Shown here: in pieces, positions 1-8,263 of the stretch
How positions within the stretch are numbered: the first letter of the stretch is position 1
Layout: each line of letters starts with the position of its first letter
NCBI GenBank assembly: GCA_947446285.1
Contig: CANFGH010000002.1
Span: 72,000-108,978, forward strand
Source of the DNA: Chloroflexota bacterium
Lineage (GTDB): Bacteria > Chloroflexota > UBA11872 > UBA12225
Length of the DNA stretch: 36,979 bases
Direction: 5' to 3'
Translations under genes and position numbers: made by a program
Notes under the pieces: generated by a model
Database searches by the model: none
What the model was told of the DNA's origin: nothing
The model's input: the letters and a program-made list of their open reading frames with translations, nothing else

Positions 1-1561
1 GATTTTCCATCGGCGTGCGCATAGGATCCCGGTCCAGAATTGCCAGATCAGCGCGCGCCCCGGGGATCAGTTGGCCCAACCGACCTTCATCACCCCCGGC
101 AAACGCCGCTCCGATCGTATACGCCGCCAACGTCTGACCAATCGTCAGACGCTCCTCGGGATACCACCCTCCAGGCGGATCACCGCCGGGATTTTGACGT
201 GTCACCGCAGCCACGACACCAACCAGCGGGTCAGGCGTCTCAACCGGTGCATCCGACCCGAATGCCAGGACAGCACCGGTAGCAGCCAGACTCGCGAAGG
301 CGTACGCGTATCGGCCACGGTCACCCCAGAGACGATCAACCTGATCCATGTCCTGCGTCGCATGGATCGGTTGCATCGAGGCCACCACACCAAGCTTCCT
401 GAACCGCGGCACATCGTCCGCGTGGAGCACCTGCACGTGTTCGATCCGGGGACGCAATCCAGCCGGGTGCCACAGTTCTCGGGTCGCCTCGAATGCGTCG
501 AGGACCACGCTGTTCGCCCGGTCCCCGATCGCATGGACGGCCGGGGCAATCCCTGACCGCGACGCCAGCGCAACCCCATCGTGCAACTGGCCAAGGGTCA
601 TTGTCAGGATCCCACGATTGCCGGCCGACCCGATGAAGGGATCAAACATCGCTGCAGTCTCAGACCCTAGCGATCCATCGACAAACAGTTTCACGTGGCC
701 CACACGCAATCGTTCGGATCCGAGCCCGGTGCGGAGGCCTGCCTCCACGCACTGTGAAAGCGTGTCAAAGGGGAGCATCATGCTTGCCCGGAGACCAAGT
801 TCGCCCATGGCATCAAGGTCCTGCAAGGCCTGGAACGTGAGGCGTCCCTCGGGGATATGCACCCCGGTTACACCCATCCGGTGCAGGTCTCCGGCCCGCC
901 GCCTGAGCGTGTTGATCGCCGTGGCAAGATCCAGGCTTGGCACGACATGCTCGACCAGATCCATCGCGTTCTCGAACAGCAGGCCATTCGGCGCACCATG
1001 CACATCGCGCCCGATCAACCCACCCGGAGGCGCCTCGGTCCCGGCGTTCAGTCCCGCAAGAGACATCGCCTTCGAGTTCATCCAGGCCATGTGGCCGTCC
1101 TTGCGGCGCAATGACACCGGCACGTCCGGGGCGACCGCATCAAGGACTGATGCATCCGGAAAGCCACCATCCGTGTCGTCCCAAAGGGAATGGTCCCATC
1201 CCCAACCTTGAACCCACGAACCAGGTGTGGCGGACCCGACGGCCGCGGCGACACGACTGACGATCTCCGCACGCGTGGTGGCATTTCCAAGCGGCACGCG
1301 GTCGAGGCTTGACGCCCACCCAAGCAGATGGATGTGCGCATCAATGAAACCCGGCATGGCGGTTGCGCCCTCAAGGTCAAGGGCTTTCACTGGCATTTCC
1401 GCCGCCCAGTGACGGGCGAGAGATTCCATGTCATCGCGAAGGCCGGTGGCCACGATCACGCCATCACGCGCCAGTAGAGCTTCGACCCGTGGGGCAGCCC
1501 TATCCTGCGTCAGGATCGTGCCGCCGTAGACCAGCAACCAATGCGCCGTCGTTTTCCGCAT
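1..1561 (-). CDS. YtcJ-type amidohydrolase, 3' end cut by window edge
   Basis: This is a metal-dependent hydrolase of the amidohydrolase superfamily, YtcJ-like group, whose members hydrolyse amide or related C-N bonds; the substrate cannot be read from sequence. The ATG at 1561 gives MRKTTAHWLL, then the beta-sandwich strand YGGTILT and the first metal motif GFIDAHIH (His76 and His78). Further along are HVKLFVDGSLGS, VVASMQPIHA and FGSDAPVETP, which match the barrel motifs of this group. The last readable residues, RADLAILDRDPMRTP, belong to the C-terminal strand typical of the family, so only some tens of residues at most are missing. About 520 residues are visible. It lies 270 bp downstream of thrB on the same strand, with a 19-bp dyad in the gap, so it may have its own promoter. 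Long plus-strand open frames across it are antisense shadows. The family is clear; the function is not. Confidence 0.88.
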   Translation of the reverse strand, partial: MRKTTAHWLLVYGGTILTQDRAAPRVEALLARDGVIVATGLRDDMESLARHWAAEMPVKALDLEGATAMPGFIDAHIHLLGWASSLDRVPLGNATTRAEIVSRVAAAVGSATPGSWVQGWGWDHSLWDDTDGGFPDASVLDAVAPDVPVSLRRKDGHMAWMNSKAMSLAGLNAGTEAPPGGLIGRDVHGAPNGLLFENAMDLVEHVVPSLDLATAINTLRRRAGDLHRMGVTGVHIPEGRLTFQALQDLDAMGELGLRASMMLPFDTLSQCVEAGLRTGLGSERLRVGHVKLFVDGSLGSETAAMFDPFIGSAGNRGILTMTLGQLHDGVALASRSGIAPAVHAIGDRANSVVLDAFEATRELWHPAGLRPRIEHVQVLHADDVPRFRKLGVVASMQPIHATQDMDQVDRLWGDRGRYAYAFASLAATGAVLAFGSDAPVETPDPLVGVVAAVTRQNPGGDPPGGWYPEERLTIGQTLAAYTIGAAFAGGDEGRLGQLIPGARADLAILDRDPMRTPMEN

Positions 1562-1641
1562 GATTGGCAGTATATGTCGCACCAGGACACAACGCCGACG
1601 ACAACATTCACGACCGCCAGCGACCTCGCAGTACGTCCGTT

Positions 1642-1660
1642 CCCAATGTTCAAAATTGGG
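1642..1660. promoter_or_regulatory. 19-bp dyad upstream of the amidohydrolase
   Basis: The sequence CCCAATGTTCAAAATTGGG has perfect 6-bp outer arms and an inner TT/AA pair around a central C. It is AT-rich against a GC-rich background and lies about 80 bp upstream of the amidohydrolase start. That size and symmetry suit a repressor operator, but no regulator gene is adjacent and a chance palindrome is possible. Confidence 0.3.
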
Positions 1661-1831
1661 CGGCGGAAATATGGAACCTCCACACAAGCAGGTTTCGAAT
1701 TTCCCACTGATCCGTCATGGCACCTCCGCCCTGGTCTCTTGTCGGGACCTCTGGAAGATGCCGCATCTCTACCTGTGCGGGTGATTGGTGACAGAGTTCA
1801 GACCGGGTTTCCCGCTGGGCACATCCGGCCG

Positions 1832-2752
1832 TTATCCGGTGATGACTTCTGCGCCACGGTTTGTAAGACCCAACTCAAGGGTCTGGTTCGGGTATCCGTG
1901 CCGTGCCGCCGCTTCATGCATTGCGGTGGCTATTTCCTCGAAATGGTCGGTCGCAAGCGCAATGATCGCCGCACCAGCACCGCTCAGCGCCGCGCCGTGC
2001 GCACCGGCCGCGAGCGCAGCCTCGATGGTGGGAACCAGGGCCGGAAAGATCCCGCCCCGCGCCGGCTGGTGGATGCGGTCATCCATCGCATCGCGCAGGA
2101 GGCCCCAATCTCTGGTCGCGAATGATGCCACCAGCAATGCCGTCCGCCCAAGATTGAACACTGCGTCACCGATCGGAAACTCCCTCGGGATGACACCCCG
2201 TGCCGACTTCGTGGAAATCGCCTCATCCGGCAGGCACACGACAGCCCGGAGATCACTGTCGACAGATAATCGTGACGTCACCAAGCCATTCCGACCAGCC
2301 ACGCAGACAACCAATCCACCAAGCAGCGCCGCGGACACGTTGTCCGGGTGGCCCTCCATTTCAGCCACCAGTGCGAGTTCGCCAGCCCGGTCCAGTGGCC
2401 TCCCCGCCAAGGCATTGGCCGCAACGACACCGGCAACGATGGCCGCCGCACTGCCACCAAGTCCTCCCGAACGCGGGATACGGGTCACGAGTTCAAGACC
2501 AAGCGGTGGGACCTGCATGCCGATCCGGTCGAAAACTGCGACCGCCGAGCGGTATGCGAGCAGCGTCTCATCCTCCGGGAAAACCCCCGCGTTCACCCCG
2601 GTAACCCTGATTTCAGGTGAATGACCCTCGGCACGCAGCCACAGGCGCAATTCCTCGCGAATATCGAGTGCGAGACCGAGCGCGTCAAAACCCGGTCCAA
2701 GGTTCGCCGAAGTTGCTGGAACCTGAACGACAACGCGTGACCCCTTAGACAT
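1832..2752 (-). CDS. thrB: Homoserine kinase
   Basis: This GHMP-family kinase phosphorylates L-homoserine with ATP to O-phosphohomoserine, the step before threonine synthase. The protein begins with the strand VVVQVPATSANLGPGFDALG, the N-terminal signature of ThrB. The GHMP ATP-binding loop follows as PRSGGLGGSAAAIVAG, with Gly in place of the usual second Ser. The C-terminal part contains LSGAGAAIIAL, the conserved third GHMP motif. The length of about 306 residues is normal. The start is uncertain by two codons: ATG at 2752 is preceded in frame by two GTG codons, and a clear GGAGG at 2766-2770 sits 7 nt before the GTG at 2758 but 13 nt before the ATG. It stands alone, without hom or thrC, between rodA (215 bp upstream) and an amidohydrolase (270 bp downstream), so it is probably separately transcribed. 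Confidence 0.93.
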   Translation of the reverse strand: MSKGSRVVVQVPATSANLGPGFDALGLALDIREELRLWLRAEGHSPEIRVTGVNAGVFPEDETLLAYRSAVAVFDRIGMQVPPLGLELVTRIPRSGGLGGSAAAIVAGVVAANALAGRPLDRAGELALVAEMEGHPDNVSAALLGGLVVCVAGRNGLVTSRLSVDSDLRAVVCLPDEAISTKSARGVIPREFPIGDAVFNLGRTALLVASFATRDWGLLRDAMDDRIHQPARGGIFPALVPTIEAALAAGAHGAALSGAGAAIIALATDHFEEIATAMHEAAARHGYPNQTLELGLTNRGAEVITG

Positions 2753-2967
2753 CACCACGAACCTGCCTCCGTTCGCCCAATGGATTGGCTCCCCGGCGGA
2801 TGCCGGTTCGATTGCTGCACGAGGGGCGAGCGCACCAGCCAGTGCCAAACACGTTCAGGAATGCCGAAGCCAAACCTAACCCACAGAAGTCGCCTCGAAA
2901 TCAGCCGGGGAAATTGTGGCACCCAAACCGACCGGACAACCGGAACGGTCCCGATCACTCGCGTCAC

Positions 2968-4335
2968 CTAGGCGCGTCCGATCGTCCCACCACGACCCAC
3001 CGGATCCGGAAGTCTCCGCGACCCGACCGGGGGTCGCGCCCGAACCGTCTCATCGCGCCCAACAATCGGGTCAGCCATCCGGTCATACCGGGTGACTGAG
3101 GGAAATGCAATGTCTGTGTCAGGGACGAATGGCAATGCAAACCGGCCTGCCCTCAGGCGGCTTCTTGCGGGAACCTCCACACTTGGCCGGGCGTCATAGC
3201 GCCGCGACTGGGAGTGAACAAGGACACTCTGGAGGATGCCCAGCGACGCGAAGAGCGTAAGCAGTGATGATCCCCCGAAACTGATGAACGGCAATGGAAT
3301 GCCCGTCACGGGCAAGAGGCCAATGTTCATGCCAATGTTCACGAACGCTTGGAAGAGCACCATCCCTGTGACCCCGCCGGCGAGGTAACGACCGAACGCA
3401 TCGCGAGAAACGTGCACAGCGCGCAGGCATCGCCAAAGCAGGACACCGTAGAGCACAAGAAGGCCGCAACCTCCCATGAACCCGAGTTCCTCACCCATCA
3501 CCGCAAAGATGAAGTCGGTGTGTTGGACCCTGAGGAAATTGAGTTGGGTCTGCGTGCCGTTGCCAAGACCACGCCCCCACCAACCTCCCGAACCGACACT
3601 GATCCGCGCCTGTATCAGGTTGTAGCCCTCCCCCAGTGGGTCCCGGTCTGGCGACAGGAATGAGGTAATGCGTCGGCGCATGTACGGTTTCATCACCTGC
3701 CACACCACCGGAAACCCAAGCAACGGAACGCTTGCCAGTCCTCCAAGAACGGCGTAGGGCGCGCCGGCGAAGTAGGCAATGCTGAAGTAGATCGCAATCA
3801 GTACGAGCGTTGTGCCAAGGTCTGGTTGCAAGTAGACGAGCACCACGGCGGGCGCGACGATTGCCAAGGCAACCAGGCTTGTCCTGACATGTTCCGCGAA
3901 CATCCCGGTCGTGGGGGTGGCTCGGATTTCGTTTGCGGTTGGTTCCTTTGTGCGCCCGGCAAAGAACCTCGCCAGGCAGATCACGATGATCAGTTTCGCC
4001 AGTTCGGAAGGCTGTATCCGGATGCCTGCAACATCGAGCCAGCGTTGGGCTCCCGCCACGAACGTACCTAGGACGAGCACGAACACCAGAGTGACGATCA
4101 TGACGATGTACAGGATTGGCGCAATCTGGCCGACGGCGCGGTAGTCGATAAATGAAAGCGCGATCATCACAATGACCCCGATGACCCCGATCACCGCCTG
4201 GCGAATGAGGGCTGGGTTCGTTGAGACGTCGACTACGCGCGTTGCACTGGCAATGACCAATAACCCGTACCCGACGAGCAAGATCGAGACGGCTAGGAGG
4301 ATAGGATCAAAGTTTTGCCAGGGTGGTCGTTGCAT
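2968..4335 (-). CDS. rodA: Peptidoglycan glycosyltransferase RodA (SEDS family)
   Basis: This SEDS-family lipid II polymerase works with PBP2 to build the lateral cell wall. From ATG 4335 the protein starts MQRPPWQNFDPILLAVSILL and runs through about ten membrane segments. The hallmark C-terminal block is present, including GMNIGLLPVTGIPLPFISFG followed by a GSSLL stretch. The large extracellular loop contains the segment RRRITSFLSPDRDPLGEGYN, typical of RodA/FtsW. After the last helix there is a tail of about 80 residues rich in Arg and Pro (ending GRGGTIGRA), longer than in most RodA proteins. An in-frame upstream ATG at 4374 would add 13 residues without improving homology. The gene follows mrdA by 197 bp in the mre cluster, which favours RodA over FtsW. 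Confidence 0.93.
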   Translation of the reverse strand: MQRPPWQNFDPILLAVSILLVGYGLLVIASATRVVDVSTNPALIRQAVIGVIGVIVMIALSFIDYRAVGQIAPILYIVMIVTLVFVLVLGTFVAGAQRWLDVAGIRIQPSELAKLIIVICLARFFAGRTKEPTANEIRATPTTGMFAEHVRTSLVALAIVAPAVVLVYLQPDLGTTLVLIAIYFSIAYFAGAPYAVLGGLASVPLLGFPVVWQVMKPYMRRRITSFLSPDRDPLGEGYNLIQARISVGSGGWWGRGLGNGTQTQLNFLRVQHTDFIFAVMGEELGFMGGCGLLVLYGVLLWRCLRAVHVSRDAFGRYLAGGVTGMVLFQAFVNIGMNIGLLPVTGIPLPFISFGGSSLLTLFASLGILQSVLVHSQSRRYDARPSVEVPARSRLRAGRFALPFVPDTDIAFPSVTRYDRMADPIVGRDETVRARPPVGSRRLPDPVGRGGTIGRA

Positions 4336-4342
4336 TTCGTGC

Positions 4343-4356
4343 CAGACGCACGTCTG
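4343..4356. promoter_or_regulatory. 14-bp dyad just upstream of rodA
   Basis: CAGACG and CGTCTG flank a 2-bp centre, 8 bp before the preferred rodA start. It lies in the 197-bp mrdA-rodA gap and could be an operator or a short hairpin in the leader. No trans-acting partner is visible and the arms are short. Confidence 0.2.
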
Positions 4357-4443
4357 ACGGACGTGCAAGCGCATCGGCGATAACGTTCAACCATCTGGGA
4401 CCGTCGGCGCGCTCGCCGGCCCGTTCCCTTAGGCACCACGCTT

Positions 4444-4462
4444 TGCCGGGAGTCTACCGGCA
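4444..4462 (-). terminator. Candidate hairpin downstream of mrdA
   Basis: TGCCGG and CCGGCA form a perfect 6-bp stem with a 7-nt loop, about 70 bp after the mrdA stop codon. On the minus strand it is followed by AAGCG rather than a run of T, so it may be an attenuating or processing hairpin rather than a classical terminator. Confidence 0.25.
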
Positions 4463-4532
4463 CGGGTAGCCACGCCCACCGGGATCCCCGGCGCCCTCGC
4501 AGACAGGATTCACTCTCAATAACCAGTCACGA

Positions 4533-6437
4533 TTACCTGTCTAAGGACGTCGCAAGGGGAACCCCGTACAGGTACGTACGGATCACTTCGCCCGCGATCG
4601 GTGCGGCAATTTCCGACCCCTCACCGCCGCCGTACACAAAGACTGCCACCGCGATTTTCGGATCCGAAGCTGGCGCATAGCCGACAAACAGCGCGTGCGT
4701 GGGAAGTCGACCCTTGGAGTCTCGGGGGCCCTCGAACTCAGCGGTACCCGTCTTTCCCGCCATATCGAGACCGAAGGTTCGTAACGGGGCAAATGCCGTC
4801 CCCGCGAACCCCGGCACGATCAAGGGAGAGTTCGTCACATCGCGCATCCCTGCCCGGATAGCCGCCACGTACTCCGCATTCACCGGCAGGGTCCGAACCG
4901 CCTCAGGACGATAGGTAGTGCGCGTTGCCCCACCGGTTTCCCGTAGCTCCCGGACAATCCTAGGCCGGTACACGGTGCCACCGTTCGCAAGCGTCGCCGT
5001 CATTGAAGCGAGCTGCAATGGGGTCGCCAACAGATAACCCTGGCCGATGCCGATGTTGTACTCGTCACCGACGTACCACGGTTCACCCTTCGCCTGACGC
5101 TTCCACTCCGGCGATGGAACCAGACCGGGGGATTCGCCAGGTAATCGAACTCCAGTCTTCTCGCCAAGCCCGAACGCCCGGGCATAGGTCGCCAAGCGCA
5201 CAATCCCAAGACCTTGAAGACCTGAGTAAGGATTCCCGCCAGCGACAGAATAAAAGTAGATGTCGCACGACACCCCAAGGGCCTGCCTCGCGTTGACTGG
5301 CCCGTGTCCCTGTAGCGTCCAGTCGCGGAATTGGAGACCATTTCGGGTAATCGACCCGGTACACGAGACATTTGTGGTCGGCGTGACAATCCGTTCCTGC
5401 AGCGCGGCCGCGGCCGTGACCATCTTGAACGTCGACCCGGGTGGCACCTGGCCACCGACCGCATGCGAAAAGAGCGGTCGCCAGACATCATTCGCGAGTC
5501 GACTGTATTCGGCCTGACTGATCCCGGTTGCAAACAGGTTGTTGTCGTAGCCCGGCAGACTGACCATCGCCAGGATCTCACCAGTTGAAGGATCCATGGC
5601 AACGAGAGAGCCTTGCTGGCTCTTTGCCCGGTTCATTCCCCGGGCAAGCACTGCAGCCGCCAGTTCCTGGAGCGACCCATCGATGGACAGGACGACATTC
5701 GCACCGGGGATTGTCGGCGCCAGTGTCTCGATGACATTTGTCACCCGCCCCATCGCGTCCACTTCCACCTGTTGGCGACCAGCGGTGCCCCGTAGTTCGT
5801 CCTCGAAACTCGACTCAACGCCCGAAAGACCGATGAACTCGTCCGGGCCGTACCCGGAAGCCACGCGTGCATCAACCTGGCTTGGCGGGATTGGCCCGGT
5901 GTAGCCAAGCAACTGGCCCAACAACAGTCCCACCGGATACTCACGGACCGGAGTGAACTGGACCACGACACCCGGAAGTCGCGTATGTTGTTCCTCTAGA
6001 ATCAAGGCCATCTCTCGCGTGATCGGAGACTTGATCCGAGTGAGCAGGAAGGGGTCAACCCGGCCCGGTTCGACAAACTTGCCGATCTCATCGGGCGACA
6101 TCTCGATGATCGACCCTAGACGGGCAAAGACATCGTTCCGGGCTGTCCGGTCGCGGGGAAGGTCAGTCGGCCGGATGCTGGCGGTGAAACTGGAGATATT
6201 GCGCGCCACTACCACTCCGTTGCGATCATAGATCACCCCGCGGAGTGGCTTCTCGGTTTCGACCCGCAGCCGGTTCGTGTCGGCCCGTTGCAGGTACTGC
6301 GCGCCGGTGGCTACCTGCAGGTACCAGAGTTGCGCGATCAGGACGAGCCCGAGCGCAACCATCAGGGTCACAAACAGGAATGTCCGGTCAATCGGGAGCG
6401 ACCGGCGTGGGGGGAATGCAGGGGGCGCCGTCGTCAT
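4533..6437 (-). CDS. mrdA: Penicillin-binding protein 2 (elongation transpeptidase)
   Basis: This class B penicillin-binding protein crosslinks peptidoglycan during rod elongation in complex with RodA. The start is ATG 6437, 2 bp after the mreD stop; longer open frames reaching 6800 only read through mreD. The protein has 634 residues. An N-terminal anchor lies at about residues 19-41, the dimerisation domain begins with LRGVIYDRNGVVVARN, and the transpeptidase domain occupies the C-terminal half. Catalytic motifs are SxxK as STFK (335-338), the SxN-equivalent as SCD (390-392) and KTG (562-564). The start position relative to mreD implies translational coupling. All key residues are intact. 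Confidence 0.95.
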   Translation of the reverse strand: MTTAPPAFPPRRSLPIDRTFLFVTLMVALGLVLIAQLWYLQVATGAQYLQRADTNRLRVETEKPLRGVIYDRNGVVVARNISSFTASIRPTDLPRDRTARNDVFARLGSIIEMSPDEIGKFVEPGRVDPFLLTRIKSPITREMALILEEQHTRLPGVVVQFTPVREYPVGLLLGQLLGYTGPIPPSQVDARVASGYGPDEFIGLSGVESSFEDELRGTAGRQQVEVDAMGRVTNVIETLAPTIPGANVVLSIDGSLQELAAAVLARGMNRAKSQQGSLVAMDPSTGEILAMVSLPGYDNNLFATGISQAEYSRLANDVWRPLFSHAVGGQVPPGSTFKMVTAAAALQERIVTPTTNVSCTGSITRNGLQFRDWTLQGHGPVNARQALGVSCDIYFYSVAGGNPYSGLQGLGIVRLATYARAFGLGEKTGVRLPGESPGLVPSPEWKRQAKGEPWYVGDEYNIGIGQGYLLATPLQLASMTATLANGGTVYRPRIVRELRETGGATRTTYRPEAVRTLPVNAEYVAAIRAGMRDVTNSPLIVPGFAGTAFAPLRTFGLDMAGKTGTAEFEGPRDSKGRLPTHALFVGYAPASDPKIAVAVFVYGGGEGSEIAAPIAGEVIRTYLYGVPLATSLDR

Positions 6438-6439
6438 CG

Positions 6440-6961
6440 TCAGAGCCTGCCAAACCGCATCTGGATACGAGACCGGTCCTTGTCCGTGAACTTGCGGACC
6501 ACCCAATAGACCAGCGGCGTCGTCACAACATTCACCACAGCCGTCGGCGCAGTGACCGTGCGCAAGGTGTCCAGCCACCAGTCGTTGGGGATCCCGAGCG
6601 AACGTAGCACGATCAGCAGGATGACCGCGTGCACGAAGGTCGCCACGAACACCGTGACCATCGGCAACCACAGCGCATTTGGAAAGAGGTTGATATCGCC
6701 CGCACTTGCCAGGAACGCAACGATGACTAGCACCAGCGACAGGCTGCCGAAGGGAGTTCCAGAGACAAGGTCGAGCATCAGCCCGCCCATCAGACCCCAT
6801 GGCAGCGCCTCGCGCGCGCCACGGGTCACCGCCCAGATCACCACCGTGTCAAGCACCAGATCAGGACGCACCACGCGGAAGCCGACTGCGGGGATCAGCG
6901 ACGCCTGGATGATCGCGCATGCGAACAGCCAAAGCGGCGGAATCCACCAGCGCGTACCCAT
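6440..6961 (-). CDS. mreD: Rod shape-determining protein MreD
   Basis: This small integral membrane protein of the elongation complex bridges MreC and the cell-wall synthases. The protein has 173 residues and is made almost wholly of hydrophobic helices. The WGLMGGLMLDLVSGTPFGS segment matches the most conserved MreD region (GxxxGLxxDxxxGxxxG). AGGA lies a few bases before the ATG at 6961, overlapping the end of the preceding gene: mreC ends 14 bp upstream. mrdA starts 2 bp downstream. Identification relies on the conserved segment plus gene order, as MreD sequences are otherwise variable. Confidence 0.9.
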   Translation of the reverse strand: MGTRWWIPPLWLFACAIIQASLIPAVGFRVVRPDLVLDTVVIWAVTRGAREALPWGLMGGLMLDLVSGTPFGSLSLVLVIVAFLASAGDINLFPNALWLPMVTVFVATFVHAVILLIVLRSLGIPNDWWLDTLRTVTAPTAVVNVVTTPLVYWVVRKFTDKDRSRIQMRFGRL

Positions 6962-6975
6962 CTCGGTTCCTGCCT

Positions 6976-7800
6976 TCAGTTCTTGATCGGAACGAAGCCG
7001 CGCGCCACGAGCACGGTGAGCAAGCGCCGGATATCGACCAACGGTTCGACTATCGCCTGCTGGAACATGTCCACTTCACGGGACTCCACCCGCACCACCC
7101 GCCCGATCGGCAAGTTCCGGGGAAACGCCCCGCCAAGTCCCGAAGTCACCACCACGCTGCCCGGCGTTACCCTTTCCGATGGCGGGAGGTAGCGCAGCAG
7201 CAATCGCCCGTCGGGCATGCCGTTGACCACGCCTGTCGCCCCCGCCATTCCGAGGATATAGGCGTTCACCGAACTTGACGGATGAGTGATCAGCAGGACC
7301 GAACTTGTCCGTCGCGTGTGTGACACCACCCTGCCGGCCAGACCAGCCGTCGCAAGCACCGGCATCCCGTCCTCGATGAGAGCATCACCGCCCCGATCGA
7401 TGGTCGCGTACCCGGTGATTGCGGATTGGTCGAACCCGATGATCTGCGCCCCGACAAGCGAGAACCCGGGGTTCGCCTCGGCGTAATGTAACTGTTCACG
7501 GAGTTCCCGGTTCTCAAGGTCCGATGCCCGTAGCCTGATGTTCTCACGGACGAGGTCATTAACTTGATCCCGCAGACGTGCATTCTCGTCACGAAGTGGG
7601 CCAACGTCGGTCCATCCACCAGTCACACCGGACACGGCTTCACCAACCTGGCTGGCCATTCCCTGCGTTGGCGCGACCACCCGGGCAATGAGATCGCGAG
7701 GGGTATCAAGCCATCCCCGCTGACCGGCGTACAACGTCACCGCTGCCACCGTGAGTGTCAGCACCAACCAAACGACAAGCTGACGCAACGACGAGGACAT
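6976..7800 (-). CDS. mreC: Rod shape-determining protein MreC
   Basis: MreC is an extracytoplasmic scaffold that links the MreB filament to the wall synthases and activates PBP2. The 274-residue protein has a single N-terminal anchor (about residues 7-25). Next is a heptad-rich coiled coil (about 65-110, including RDENARLRDQVNDLVRE). The rest is the two-lobed beta domain, with the conserved motif GMPVLATAGLAGRVV and a later VVTSGLGGAFPRNLPIGRV. Length and order are standard. AAGGGTG precedes the ATG at 7800. It is separated from mreB by a 463-bp repeat-containing gap, longer than usual for mreB-mreC, so mreC may have its own promoter there. Confidence 0.94.
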   Translation of the reverse strand: MSSSLRQLVVWLVLTLTVAAVTLYAGQRGWLDTPRDLIARVVAPTQGMASQVGEAVSGVTGGWTDVGPLRDENARLRDQVNDLVRENIRLRASDLENRELREQLHYAEANPGFSLVGAQIIGFDQSAITGYATIDRGGDALIEDGMPVLATAGLAGRVVSHTRRTSSVLLITHPSSSVNAYILGMAGATGVVNGMPDGRLLLRYLPPSERVTPGSVVVTSGLGGAFPRNLPIGRVVRVESREVDMFQQAIVEPLVDIRRLLTVLVARGFVPIKN

Positions 7801-7824
7801 TCAACGCACCCTTCGCCGCCACCC

Positions 7825-7853
7825 CTCTCCCGTCGCTAAGGTGCGGAAGGGGG
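7825..7853. repeat. REP-like repeat, copy A
   Basis: This 29-bp core beginning CTCTCCCGTCGC matches copy B at 24 of 29 positions. The surrounding bases (CCACCCC on the left, GGGGGTGG on the right) add an imperfect inverted repeat that can fold into a hairpin. It begins 24 bp upstream of the mreC start on that gene's template. Short GC-rich palindromic repeats of this form are usually dispersed genome-wide. Confidence 0.5.
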
Positions 7854-8103
7854 TGGAGGTCTCATCCGACAAGCTTTGGGCAAGCGGCCGGCCGGGCGTA
7901 CGTTTCTGGTTGCGCCGGCGCTCTCGCCGACACGGTCCTGATCGGTCCGTGGGCATCCTTGGCCGCTTCGATGGCGTGATGATTGGTCCGCGGTCACGCC
8001 TGCCCGCATTCGCAGCGTCCGACCGTTCCCCAAGGCCATCCGTACCCGCCTGCAATTCGCCGCGACCCCACACCGTCTCCGGAACCTCGGCGCGTCCGCT
8101 CCC

Positions 8104-8132
8104 CGCTCCCGTCGCAACGGTGAGAAAGGGGG
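8104..8132. repeat. REP-like repeat, copy B
   Basis: This is the second copy of the 29-bp core, 279 bp from copy A in the same orientation, starting CGCTCCCGTCGC. Flanking CTCCCC and GGGGGAGGGAG give it hairpin potential like copy A. It lies downstream of the mreB stop. Confidence 0.5.
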
Positions 8133-8263
8133 AGGGAGCCTCGTTGATCATGCTCATCACGCAACACGCAACCGGTGAGTCACGACGGCGAGTGATGTAC
8201 GTTGTCATCTCAGCCCAGACCACCCATCGGTGGCGAAAACAACGATACTGCCGACACCGCTGG

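Larger units (their letters stand above)
7801..8263. other. Gene-free mreB-mreC spacer with short repeats
   Basis: No convincing gene lies in these 463 bp. Short open frames here are Arg/Pro-rich with no recognisable motif. The spacer carries two direct copies of a GC-rich, hairpin-prone repeat near its ends, described separately. It could hold the mreC promoter, but I see no good -10/-35 pair. Confidence 0.6.

Noticed and set aside
348-1211. 287-residue plus-strand open frame
   Set aside because: It lies antisense to the amidohydrolase, whose motifs are clear on the minus strand. The product is Ser/Arg/Pro-rich without recognisable domains, as expected of a high-GC shadow.
2753-2967. Riboswitch or threonine attenuator before thrB
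   Set aside because: I found no conserved aptamer pattern, leader peptide rich in Thr/Ile or terminator/antiterminator pair in this gap.
6438-6800. N-terminal extension of PBP2 to 6800
   Set aside because: The extra 121 residues overlap mreD in another frame and match nothing in the PBP2 family; the ATG at 6437 gives a normal N-terminus.
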